Shown here: piece by piece, positions 18,247 to 26,098 of the stretch
How the letters are laid out: each line of letters begins with the position of its first letter
Position numbering within the stretch: the stretch's first letter is position 1
NCBI GenBank assembly: GCA_964291335.2
Contig: OZ219748.1
Location: forward strand, 2,294,001-2,358,000
Origin: G964291335 sp964291335
Lineage (GTDB): Bacteria; Chloroflexota; Dehalococcoidia; Lucifugimonadales; UBA3495
DNA length: 64,000 bases
Direction: 5' to 3'
The notes under the pieces: model-generated
The model's input: only the letters and a program-made list of their open reading frames with translations
Told to the model about the DNA's origin: nothing
Databases searched by the model: none
Made by a program: the position numbers and the translations under genes

Positions 18247-18276
18247 TTGTCCCTCTTTTTGAGCCTATGCTAGAAT
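18247..18276 (+). promoter_or_regulatory. dprA promoter, apparently leaderless
   Basis: TTGTCC (18247-18252), an 18-bp spacer and TAGAAT (18271-18276) form a sigma70-type promoter. Exactly 7 nt separate the -10 from the dprA ATG, so transcription is expected to start at or next to the A of ATG. No ribosome binding site exists upstream, consistent with a leaderless mRNA. Confidence 0.6.
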
Positions 18277-18283
18277 CGCTGCT

Positions 18284-19411
18284 ATGGAAATGGAACAAAC
18301 CCGGTTCTGGGTGGCCTTGAGCGGGGTGCGCCGCCTGGGAACGATACGGTTCAGGAAGCTGGAAGCCCATTTCGGCGACCTGGAGCATGCCTGGCGGGCC
18401 GACCACCGGGAGTTGCGGGCGGCCGGCCTGGAAGAACCGGCGGCCGCCGCCATTATCGAGGCCCGGTGCCGCACGTCCCCGGAAGCGGAAATGGCCCGGC
18501 TGGAAAAAGCCGGCGCGCAGGCCCTTACCTGGCATAACCCGGCCTACCCGCCCCGGCTTAAGCAGATTGATGACCCGCCGCCGGTGCTTTACGTTAAAGG
18601 GAATATGGTATCCGGGGATGAATGCGCAGTAGCCATGGTGGGTACGCGCAGCCCCACCACTTACGGACGGGAGGCGGCCGCTGCCCTGTCGGGAGAACTG
18701 GCGCGCAGCGGCATAACCATCGTCAGCGGCCTCGCCCTGGGCATTGATACTATCGCCCACCGGGCCGCAGTCCAGGAACAGGGCCGCACCATCGCAGTGG
18801 TCGCCAATGGCCTGGACGTTAACTACCCTAAGGAGAACGCCGGTTTAAGCCGCCAGATTGTTGAACAAGGCGCAGTAGTGAGCGAATACACCCTGGGAAC
18901 CCGCCCGGACCCCAGGGGCTTTCCCCGCCGCAACCGGCTGATTAGCGGCTTGAGCCTGGGCACGGTGGTGGTGGAAGCCGGGGAGAAGAGCGGCGCCCGC
19001 TGGACGGTTTACCACGCCCTGGAGCAGAACCGCGAAGTATTCTGCGTGCCGGGAAATATCTTTTCACCAGCCAGCCGCCTCACCAACCGCCTCATTCAGG
19101 AGGGGGCTAAACTGGTAATCGGCTATACTGATATTCTGGAAGAATTGAATTTGAGGGCGGTAACCCGGCAGATTGAGCTGCGGCTGGAAGATGAATTGCC
19201 TCCCAGCCCGGACGCTCAGGGTGAAGGCGAGTTGCTGCGCTGTCTTAAGCATGAACCAATGCACATTGACGACATTCAGCAGGAGGCCAGTATGTCTGCC
19301 GCCCTGGTGGCCAGCCTGCTGACTATGCTGGAGTTGAAAGGTATGGTAAAGCAGGTGGGCGGAATGCATTACGTCCGAATTGGGGAGGCAGGCGCGATTC
19401 ATGGCAAGTGA
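18284..19411 (+). CDS. dprA: DNA-processing protein DprA
   Basis: A 375-residue protein: N-terminal helical SAM/HhH-like region (1-75), Rossmann-fold DprA core (about 80-300; M-V-G-T-R-S-P-T-T-Y-G-R-E near 119, G-L-A-L-G-I-D-T-I-A-H-R-A-A, F-P-R-R-N-R-L-I-S-G-L-S, K-S-G-A-R-W-T), and a C-terminal winged-helix (about 310-370). DprA protects incoming single-stranded DNA and loads RecA in natural transformation, which fits comEA and comEC in the same window. It overlaps the topA start by 11 nt. Confidence 0.96.
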   Translation: MEMEQTRFWVALSGVRRLGTIRFRKLEAHFGDLEHAWRADHRELRAAGLEEPAAAAIIEARCRTSPEAEMARLEKAGAQALTWHNPAYPPRLKQIDDPPPVLYVKGNMVSGDECAVAMVGTRSPTTYGREAAAALSGELARSGITIVSGLALGIDTIAHRAAVQEQGRTIAVVANGLDVNYPKENAGLSRQIVEQGAVVSEYTLGTRPDPRGFPRRNRLISGLSLGTVVVEAGEKSGARWTVYHALEQNREVFCVPGNIFSPASRLTNRLIQEGAKLVIGYTDILEELNLRAVTRQIELRLEDELPPSPDAQGEGELLRCLKHEPMHIDDIQQEASMSAALVASLLTMLELKGMVKQVGGMHYVRIGEAGAIHGK

Positions 19412-21962
19412 AGGAACAAGGAAAGCGTCGGCAAAGGCAGCCGGCAGCAGGAACCGGAAGGCCGGCAATACGACCACCCGCGCGGCGCCGGCCAGGCCGG
19501 GCCGCGCCAAAGCAAAAGGCGAACCTGCCGGCAAAACCCCGGCCAAAACCGCCGGCCGGGCCCCGGCCAGGGCCGGCGATGGACGCTCCCGCACCGCTGC
19601 CGCCGCCAAAGGCCTGGGCAAAACGGCCGGCAAGCGCCTGGTTATCGTAGAATCGCCGGCCAAGGCCCGCACCGTCGGCCAGATTCTGGGCAGCCGCTAC
19701 GTGGTAACTGCATCCCAGGGCCACGTGCGGGATTTGCCTAAAAGCAAGATGGGGGTGGACCCGGACAACGACTTTGCGCCTTCTTACGTGACTATGCGGG
19801 ATAAGCTGCCCCTGGTCAGGGAACTGAAGCGGGCGGGGGATGAAGCGTCCGACATTTACCTGGCTACCGACCCGGACCGGGAAGGAGAGGCTATATCCTG
19901 GCACCTGCAAACCGCCGCCGGCTGGGACCGGAACCCCGACAAGCCGCCCAAGCGGGTAGTCTTTCACGAAATTACCAAATCTGCCGTGGCAGAGGCCTTT
20001 CAGCACCCCCGTGAAATCGATATGCGTCTGGTCAACGCCCAGCAGGCCCGCCGTATTCTGGACCGGCTGGTGGGTTACCAGATTAGCCCCTTGCTGGGCA
20101 ACCGGGTACAGCGGGGTCTGTCCGCCGGCCGGGTTCAGTCGGTAGCCCTGCGCCTGGTAACCGACCGGGAGCGGGCCATTGAGGCCTTTGTGCCGGTAGA
20201 GTCCTGGACCCTGGACGCCCAGCTGCACCAGGCCGCCGCTCCGGCTGACCGGCCCAACCGGTTTCCGGCTGCCCTGCACTCCCTCAAGGGCAGCCGCAGG
20301 CGCATTGAAATCCCGACGGAGACCGAAGCCCGCCAGTACGAACAGGAATTGAAGGATGCCAGATACACCGTGGCGGAAGTCCGCAAGCGGGAAGTGCGGC
20401 AGCGTCCCACTGCTCCCTTTACCACCAGCACCTTGCAGCAGGAGGCCGGCCGCAAGCTCCGGTTTAACGCCCAGCGAACCATGTCCGTGGCCCAGCAGCT
20501 CTACGAGGGTTTGCCGATAGGCAGCGAGGGTTCGGTGGGCCTGATTACCTATATGCGCACCGACTCTACCCAGGTGGCGGATACGGCAGTGCGGGAAACC
20601 AGGGAGTATATCGCCGCCAGGTACGGCAAGAATTACCTGCCCGACAAGCCCCGGGTTCACCGCACCCGGGCCAAGGCGGCCCAGGAAGCCCACGAAGCCA
20701 TTCGCCCCACCGCCATTGGCCGGGATCCGGAGTCGCTGAAACCCTTCCTGTCCGGCGAGCAGTTCCGGTTGTATCGCCTCATCTGGGCGCGGATGCTGGC
20801 CAGTCAGATGGCCGACGCCCGCTCTGACGCTACTACCGTGAACATTGACGCGGCCGCCCTCTCCGCTGCGGACGGCGCCAATCCCCGGGTCTTTACCTTC
20901 CGGGCCACCGGGTCCGTGCTCAAGTTCCCCGGCTTCCGCACCCTGTATCTGGAGGGGCGGGACGATGGTGACGCCGAGGAGAACGCCCGCTCCTTGCCCG
21001 AACTGGCCCCGGGCGATGCGCTGCATTGCGCCCAGCTGCAAGCTAACCAGCACTTCACCCAGCCGCCGCCCCGTTTTACCGAGGCTACCCTGGTTAAGGC
21101 TATGGAGGAAAACGGCATCGGCCGGCCCAGCACCTACGCCCCTACCATCGGCGTGCTGCTGGCGCGCAACTACGTTGCCAAAGAACAGAACGCCCTGCAC
21201 CCGACTGCCCTGGGTATGACCGTGTCGGAACTGCTGCACCAGTTCTTTTCCGACGTGATTAACCTGGACTTTACCGCCCGGATGGAGGCAAAACTGGATG
21301 AGGTGTCTCAGGGGGGGCAGGAGTGGGTGCCGATGCTGCAGGAGTTTTATACCCCCTTCGTTAAAGACCTCAACGAGGCCAAAGAGAATATGCCCCGGGT
21401 TAAGCCGGAGGATGAACCCACGGATGAGGTGTGCGAAAACTGCGGCAAGCCTATGGTTATAAAGGCGGGCCGGTTTGGCCGCTTCATCGCCTGTACCGGC
21501 TACCCCCAATGCCGGACTACCCGCCAGTTGCGCGAGCCGGCCGAGGCGGGGCAGCCCACCGTCACGGAAATCGATGAGACCTGCGAGCAATGCGGCAAGC
21601 CTATGGTGCTGCGCACCGGCCGCTATGGAATGTTCATCGCTTGCAGCGATTACCCTAAATGCAAGACTACCCACCCTATGAAAACCGGGGCTGCCTGCCC
21701 GGTCTGCGGCGGCGACCTGGTGGAGCGGGGCAGCCGCCGGGGCGTCTTCTATGGCTGCTCCAATTACCCGGAATGCCGGTACACCAATAGACGGCGTCCG
21801 CTGCCCGAACCTTGCCCGGAATGCCGGGGGCTGCTGGTAGAAGGACGGGACGGCAGCGCTGCCTGCACCGTTTGCAGCTGGACCGGCGTCCCCCCGGAAG
21901 CGGCCAATGAAGGCAGCGAAGCGGCCAGCCCGGAAAGAGAGTTGGCTACCGTTGGTGACTGA
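19401..21962 (+). CDS. topA: DNA topoisomerase I (type IA)
   Basis: An 853-residue enzyme. An Ala/Lys/Arg/Pro-rich basic extension of about 75 residues precedes the TOPRIM domain (R-L-V-I-V-E-S-P-A-K-A). D-P-D-R-E-G-E-A-I-S-W-H holds metal-binding acids, and the catalytic tyrosine is in I-T-Y-M-R-T-D-S near residue 383. The tail has four zinc-ribbon-like modules from about residue 676: three C-x2-C pairs with G-R-F/G-R-Y blocks and a fourth degenerate C-P-E-C ... C-T-V-C. ATG 19401 is preferred to a TTG at 19380 because GGAGG lies upstream, with 12-nt spacing. It relaxes negative supercoils and overlaps dprA and the downstream recombinase gene. Confidence 0.96.
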   Translation: MASEGTRKASAKAAGSRNRKAGNTTTRAAPARPGRAKAKGEPAGKTPAKTAGRAPARAGDGRSRTAAAAKGLGKTAGKRLVIVESPAKARTVGQILGSRYVVTASQGHVRDLPKSKMGVDPDNDFAPSYVTMRDKLPLVRELKRAGDEASDIYLATDPDREGEAISWHLQTAAGWDRNPDKPPKRVVFHEITKSAVAEAFQHPREIDMRLVNAQQARRILDRLVGYQISPLLGNRVQRGLSAGRVQSVALRLVTDRERAIEAFVPVESWTLDAQLHQAAAPADRPNRFPAALHSLKGSRRRIEIPTETEARQYEQELKDARYTVAEVRKREVRQRPTAPFTTSTLQQEAGRKLRFNAQRTMSVAQQLYEGLPIGSEGSVGLITYMRTDSTQVADTAVRETREYIAARYGKNYLPDKPRVHRTRAKAAQEAHEAIRPTAIGRDPESLKPFLSGEQFRLYRLIWARMLASQMADARSDATTVNIDAAALSAADGANPRVFTFRATGSVLKFPGFRTLYLEGRDDGDAEENARSLPELAPGDALHCAQLQANQHFTQPPPRFTEATLVKAMEENGIGRPSTYAPTIGVLLARNYVAKEQNALHPTALGMTVSELLHQFFSDVINLDFTARMEAKLDEVSQGGQEWVPMLQEFYTPFVKDLNEAKENMPRVKPEDEPTDEVCENCGKPMVIKAGRFGRFIACTGYPQCRTTRQLREPAEAGQPTVTEIDETCEQCGKPMVLRTGRYGMFIACSDYPKCKTTHPMKTGAACPVCGGDLVERGSRRGVFYGCSNYPECRYTNRRRPLPEPCPECRGLLVEGRDGSAACTVCSWTGVPPEAANEGSEAASPERELATVGD

Positions 21963-23142
21963 CGCTGCCAATCAACCGGCAGGCAGCCCGAACCCTGGCG
22001 CAGCTCCGAACCGGGATCACCGCCGGCGCCCGCCCTACGCCGGCGCCGAATCGGCCGGCCCGGCTGCCGGAGAAACATCAGCCGCCGGCCCGGCTGTCAA
22101 AAACAACGCCCCCGACGATAACTGCGCTGCCGGGAAAGGGGGCTCCGCCCCGCCTGCCTGGAACGGTCAGGCCGCCCCTGCGGAGCGGGCCGAGCTGTTG
22201 GCCCGGTACGAGGCCTGCCTGCGGGGGCAGCGAAGCCTTTCGGACAATACGGTGCGGGTCTATTTGACCGACCTGCAATCCTTCTTCCGCTACGCCGACC
22301 AGAGAGGCCTGGCCTTAAGCGATATGAACCGCAGACTGGCCCGCAGTTATCTGGCCTGGCTGGCTACCGAGGCCAGAGAAACGGTTCACCCTTATTCCGG
22401 ACGCCGGCAAAGGGATGGTTATGCCCGGGTCAGCATCGTCCGCAAGTTGACTGCCCTACGCTCTTTTTACCAGTTTCTGGTGCAGCAAGGAATGTTCAAG
22501 CACAGCCCGGTTCCCTCGGCGCGGGGCTTGCAAGTCAAGCTGGAAAAGCCCCTGCCTTCCTTCATCGGCAAGCAGGAAACGGAACGGCTGCTGGAAACCC
22601 CGGCCGAGGATGATGGCTTCGGTTTAAGAGACCGGGCCATCCTGGAAGTTCTTTATTCCTGTGGGGTACGGCTGGCCGAGATAAACGGAATGGACTTGCC
22701 GGACGTGGACTTTGCCCAGCGGCAGATACTGGTAGAGGGGAAGGGCGCCAAGGAGCGGTGGGTATTGTTTGGCCGTCCGACGGAGGAGGCTTTGCGGCGC
22801 TACTTGCAAGAGGTACGCCCGCACCTGCTGGATCGGCCCACCGACGCCCTTTTTCTGAACCGGTACGGCCAGCGGCTTTCGCGGCGCAGCATCGAAAAGC
22901 TGGTGCGCACCCACGCCGCCCGAGCCGGGCTGCGGGACGGGATCCATCCCCATACCCTGCGCCATACCTTTGCCAGCCATATGCTGGAAGGCGAAGCCGA
23001 CTTGCGGGTAATTCAGGAGCTGCTGGGTCATGCCAGCCCGGCCACTACCCAAATCTACACCCACATAACCAGGCAGGAGGCCAGGGCCGCCTACCTGGCC
23101 TTCCACCCCCGCGCCGGGGAAAAGCAGGACTCCGGGGAGTAG
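21907..23142 (+). CDS. Tyrosine recombinase, XerC/XerD-like
   Basis: Up to 411 residues. After about 85 low-complexity residues comes a SAM-like core-binding domain (S-D-N-T-V-R-V-Y-L-T-D-L) and the catalytic domain with R (S-C-G-V-R-L-A-E-I, near 253), K (E-G-K-G-A-K-E-R, near 279), H-T-L-R-H-T-F-A-S-H near 348, L-L-G-H-A-S, and the nucleophile Tyr in I-Y-T-H near 384. All catalytic residues are present. The position after topA and the length of the catalytic part fit chromosome-dimer resolution. Using ATG 21907 it overlaps topA by 56 nt; GTG 21955 overlapping the topA stop is an alternative start. The long disordered head is unusual for Xer. Confidence 0.9.
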   Translation: MKAAKRPARKESWLPLVTDAANQPAGSPNPGAAPNRDHRRRPPYAGAESAGPAAGETSAAGPAVKNNAPDDNCAAGKGGSAPPAWNGQAAPAERAELLARYEACLRGQRSLSDNTVRVYLTDLQSFFRYADQRGLALSDMNRRLARSYLAWLATEARETVHPYSGRRQRDGYARVSIVRKLTALRSFYQFLVQQGMFKHSPVPSARGLQVKLEKPLPSFIGKQETERLLETPAEDDGFGLRDRAILEVLYSCGVRLAEINGMDLPDVDFAQRQILVEGKGAKERWVLFGRPTEEALRRYLQEVRPHLLDRPTDALFLNRYGQRLSRRSIEKLVRTHAARAGLRDGIHPHTLRHTFASHMLEGEADLRVIQELLGHASPATTQIYTHITRQEARAAYLAFHPRAGEKQDSGE

Positions 23143-23328
23143 GGGGCAGCGCCTGGCCTTGTTGCGCTGCGGCCACTGGCCGGGGCAACCATAGCTGCAA
23201 CCCCTGGCGAAAGTTAAGCTGAAAGGTAATGAGGCTGGCGGAACTACCGGGCGGAACCGGAATGTGGCCAAAGAGCCAGGGCGCCGGGGGTACTCAGTGC
23301 AATACCGGTCAATGGGGCCAGCGCTGGT

Positions 23329-23517
23329 TTAATCAGCCCGGTTTTCCGCAGCGGTATCCAGGCTTTCCGGGGCTTCAGCAGCCTTCTTCACGACGCGGAC
23401 GACCGGAACGCCCGGGGTGAGGCCAAAATAAAGACGCCACTTGTCCGCCGTATCAGGTGTCTGAGAACTTGTCCCGTGGCTGGCTGGTTTGCCGGTTTTC
23501 CTGAATTTTAGTGCCAT
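23329..23517 (-). CDS. Small hypothetical protein
   Basis: A 62-codon frame 22 bp downstream of the unknown membrane-protein gene on the same strand. GAAGGG lies about 13 nt upstream of the ATG. The product is basic at the N-terminus and has W-R-L-Y-F-G-L-T-P-G-V-P-V-V-R-V-V-K-K. No family recognised. The rest of 23143-23539 shows nothing else. Confidence 0.35.
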   Translation of the reverse strand: MALKFRKTGKPASHGTSSQTPDTADKWRLYFGLTPGVPVVRVVKKAAEAPESLDTAAENRAD

Positions 23518-23539
23518 ACTTTCTATGATCCCTTCTCAT

Positions 23540-24148
23540 TTACTTATCGAGTATATCATACACTTCGGTTATTCCCCAACCAGACCGGCGCTCGGAAGGG
23601 AAACGAGCATCGTAAAAGAAGTAGTGAACTAAAATCGCTTTAACCGCATCAGGCACATTAAACTGAAGAACCTCTTGTATGGACTGCCCGGGCTCGATAA
23701 CGATAGCAGAATCGCCTAAATCGAAGGACGCTTGGTCCAGAACCGGCCAGGAAGGGTATAAAATCTCCGGGCTGAAGCCCGATGCCTCAGTCGTTAGCAG
23801 TATTTGTTGCAGAACAAAGTAGCCGTCTTGCAATTTCACCTTTACCCGCGAACTGTTTTGCAGAACCACCGTAACATCCATATGAACGTGGCCCTGCGAA
23901 ATATGCCGGTGTTTGATGGAATGGGTGATAGTAAGGTGTGGCTCAAAATCCCGAAACAACTCCAGCTTGACCGCCGCCAGGATCCCGGCAAATACAATTG
24001 CCAGAACGGCTGTGGCCAACTGAATAAACTCGGCCACGGTCTTGTACCGGTCATCTTGGGGCAGAAAATTGTTTGCGATGAAAAACACCAGAATATAAAC
24101 GCCAACAATGGTTGCCACCATGCCGACGCCCATAAATCTTTGCCCCAT
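23540..24148 (-). CDS. Hypothetical membrane protein
   Basis: A 202-residue protein with two N-terminal membrane helices (about 7-26 and 43-62) and a soluble C-terminal domain of about 135 residues rich in beta pattern (H-L-T-I-T-H-S-I, V-H-M-D-V-T-V-V-L-Q-N-S-S, S-A-I-V-I-E-P-G-Q). No family recognised. Base composition looks more AT-rich than the neighbours, which may reflect transfer. GAGG lies shortly before the ATG. It sits downstream of the TPP-enzyme gene behind a strong hairpin, so it is probably transcribed separately. Confidence 0.7.
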   Translation of the reverse strand: MGQRFMGVGMVATIVGVYILVFFIANNFLPQDDRYKTVAEFIQLATAVLAIVFAGILAAVKLELFRDFEPHLTITHSIKHRHISQGHVHMDVTVVLQNSSRVKVKLQDGYFVLQQILLTTEASGFSPEILYPSWPVLDQASFDLGDSAIVIEPGQSIQEVLQFNVPDAVKAILVHYFFYDARFPSERRSGWGITEVYDILDK

Positions 24149-24171
24149 ACAGCCTCGCTATCAATATTATT

Positions 24172-24211
24172 GGCCGGCGGCTACCCTGAAATGGCAGGGT
24201 AGCCGCCGGCC
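24172..24211 (-). terminator. Perfect 17-bp stem hairpin downstream of the TPP-enzyme gene
   Basis: Arms 24172-24188 and 24195-24211 are perfectly complementary (17 bp, GC-rich) with a 6-nt loop. It lies 37 nt after the stop of the minus-strand TPP-enzyme gene and before the start of the next gene. A short AT-rich run follows, but no true T-tract, so it may be a terminator, an mRNA 3' stabiliser or an attenuator. Confidence 0.6.
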
Positions 24212-24248
24212 TTCGATCCCCCTCAAAAACCGGTCTATCCGCCGCCGG

Positions 24249-25886
24249 CTAAAAGGTAGAGCGGCGGGCCTCCAGGCCGGTATGAATGTCAATCAGGACG
24301 GTGCGGCCCTCGGCGTTGTGCCGGCGCGCTTGCATCAGGGCGGCGGATACCTCGCCGGGCTGGGTTACGGTGATGCCCACGGCTCCCATACCCTCGGCGA
24401 TTTTGGCGTAGTCGCCGGTCATGCGGGTGGCGCCGTACAACTCGTTGGCGGTGGGGTAGCCGCCGGGATAGGTAGCCATGCCGCCATTATTCAGAACAAT
24501 GGTGGTAATCGGGGCGCCGGCGCGCACGGCCGTTTCAATATCCAGACCCGACATGCCAAAGGCGCCATCGCCCATAAAGTTAAGGCAGAACTTGTCGGGC
24601 CGGGCCAGCTTGGCGCCAATCATCAAGGGAATGCCATAGCCCAGGTGGGTAGTCTTGCCCCAGCCGATATAGCTGTGAGGCGTGGTGCCGGTATAAAAAG
24701 GCATGATGGTGTCCCGGGGAGCGCCGGCGTCGTGGGTTACGATGCTGTTCTCTTTATCCAGCGTCCGCTCCAGTTCGCCGATAACCCGGTAGTGGCTGAT
24801 TGGCGCCTCGTCGGTCTTGAGAATGTCGGCCCATTCAGCCATCCATGCGTCGCGCAGCTGCGCAATCTGTTGGGCCACATCGGTGGTTCCCTGCCGGCCG
24901 CCGGCGCCAGCCTGGGCCTTAACCTCGGCAATCATGGCTTGCAGCGTCAGTTTGGCGTCGCCGGGCAGGCCCACATCCACCGAAAAGTCCTTGTTAATAT
25001 CCTCAATGCTCTCCACGTTGTGGATAATTACCTTGCCATCGGGAATGGGCTGGCCGTAGCTGGTGCGGGTCATGCTGGAGCCGACGGCGAAGAGCACGTC
25101 AGATTCTTGAAGCCAGGTGCGGGCGGGCAGAGAGGTGGCGCTGCTGCCGGAACCCAGGGCCAGAGGGTGCCGCTCATCAAAGGAAGACTTGCCGGGCATG
25201 GTGCAATAAACGGGGATTTCGGTAAGCTCGGCGAACTCCCGCAGTTCCTCGGTGGCGTTGGCCAACAGCACGCCCATGCCCGACCAGATTACCGGTTTGC
25301 GGGCGTTGAGCAGCAGCTTAACCGCTTCCTGCACGTCGCCGGCGTCGGGGGACTGGCGCAGCCGCCTGGGGGGCTGGTAATTCATCGCCGACTCGGGAAC
25401 TTCCATCGCGCCAACGTCGGCGGGGATTTCCACGATGACCGGGCCGGGACGCCCGTTGCGCAGGGCATGAAAGGCGCGGCGCATTACGTTGGAAACCTGG
25501 CCGGGCTGGACGATTACCTCGCCCAGCCTGGCTACGCTCTGGTAAGTGCGCACCGGAGAAAAGTTGGGCCGGACGGCATATTGTCCCAAAGCCGGGCCGC
25601 CGGGCAGGTACAGAATTGGCACATTGTCGCTGAAAGCCTGGGCCAGGCCGCCCATGGAGTTTTCCGACCCCGGCCCGCCCTGGGTAATGGTTACGCCGAA
25701 CTTGTCCCGTCCGTTCAATCGGCTGAACCCGTCGGCGGCCATCAGCGCCCCCCGTTCCTGCCGAAACATAATAGTGCGAATCCCTTCCTGAGCCACGTGT
25801 TCAATCAGCTGGTTGGAAGGGAAACAGGAAACCCATTCCACCCCTTCCAGTTTCAGAATCCGGGCCACGGCCTGCATCACATTCAT
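24249..25886 (-). CDS. Thiamine-diphosphate-dependent enzyme, acetolactate-synthase-like
   Basis: A 545-residue protein with the three-domain ThDP fold: N-terminal PYR domain with catalytic Glu44 in F-R-Q-E-R-G-A-L-M-A-A-D-G, central domain, and C-terminal PP domain with the ThDP motif G-D-G-A-F-G-M-S-G near residue 434 ending in L-N-N-G-G. GGAGG sits 9 nt before the ATG. The family includes acetolactate synthase, benzoylformate decarboxylase and oxalyl-CoA decarboxylase. No small regulatory subunit (ilvN) and no ilvC are adjacent, so a catabolic role is more likely than branched-chain amino-acid synthesis. Substrate unknown. Confidence 0.88.
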   Translation of the reverse strand: MNVMQAVARILKLEGVEWVSCFPSNQLIEHVAQEGIRTIMFRQERGALMAADGFSRLNGRDKFGVTITQGGPGSENSMGGLAQAFSDNVPILYLPGGPALGQYAVRPNFSPVRTYQSVARLGEVIVQPGQVSNVMRRAFHALRNGRPGPVIVEIPADVGAMEVPESAMNYQPPRRLRQSPDAGDVQEAVKLLLNARKPVIWSGMGVLLANATEELREFAELTEIPVYCTMPGKSSFDERHPLALGSGSSATSLPARTWLQESDVLFAVGSSMTRTSYGQPIPDGKVIIHNVESIEDINKDFSVDVGLPGDAKLTLQAMIAEVKAQAGAGGRQGTTDVAQQIAQLRDAWMAEWADILKTDEAPISHYRVIGELERTLDKENSIVTHDAGAPRDTIMPFYTGTTPHSYIGWGKTTHLGYGIPLMIGAKLARPDKFCLNFMGDGAFGMSGLDIETAVRAGAPITTIVLNNGGMATYPGGYPTANELYGATRMTGDYAKIAEGMGAVGITVTQPGEVSAALMQARRHNAEGRTVLIDIHTGLEARRSTF

Positions 25887-26033
25887 TCTGGTAGTCCTCC
25901 GCTGTAAGAATTTCCCTTGGCCGGTGTGATTTTAACACATCGGCTGATTGGTCTAATTCGTATTGCTGGTTGGGCCGTCAGCGTGGATTCAGTTTGCCGC
26001 TTTCAGGCGCAGATTGCCGGCCGAGACACAGAA

Positions 26034-26062
26034 CGCCCCCGAGTAGTGGATACTCGGGGGCG
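26034..26062 (-). terminator. Hairpin terminator of the solute-binding-protein gene
   Basis: CGCCCCCGAGTA (26034-26045), 5-nt loop, and its complement (26051-26062) form a perfect 12-bp stem 37 nt past the stop codon. On the minus strand it is followed by TTCTGTGT, a partial T-rich stretch. Confidence 0.65.
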
Positions 26063-26098
26063 AAGTTGGTTCTGTCCGGGGTAGTTGGGCTGACCGGG

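Noticed and set aside
17905..18273. A 122-codon plus-strand frame before dprA
   Set aside because: Arg/Pro/Ala composition expected of random GC-rich DNA, no ribosome binding site, and it overlaps the dprA promoter.
19323..21971. An 882-codon minus-strand frame opposite topA
   Set aside because: It is the antisense shadow of topA; its composition is a mirror of that gene and it has no recognisable domain.
24108..25907. A 599-codon plus-strand frame opposite the TPP enzyme, and a similar one opposite the solute-binding protein (25970-27943)
   Set aside because: Both mirror well-supported minus-strand genes and show no domain of their own.
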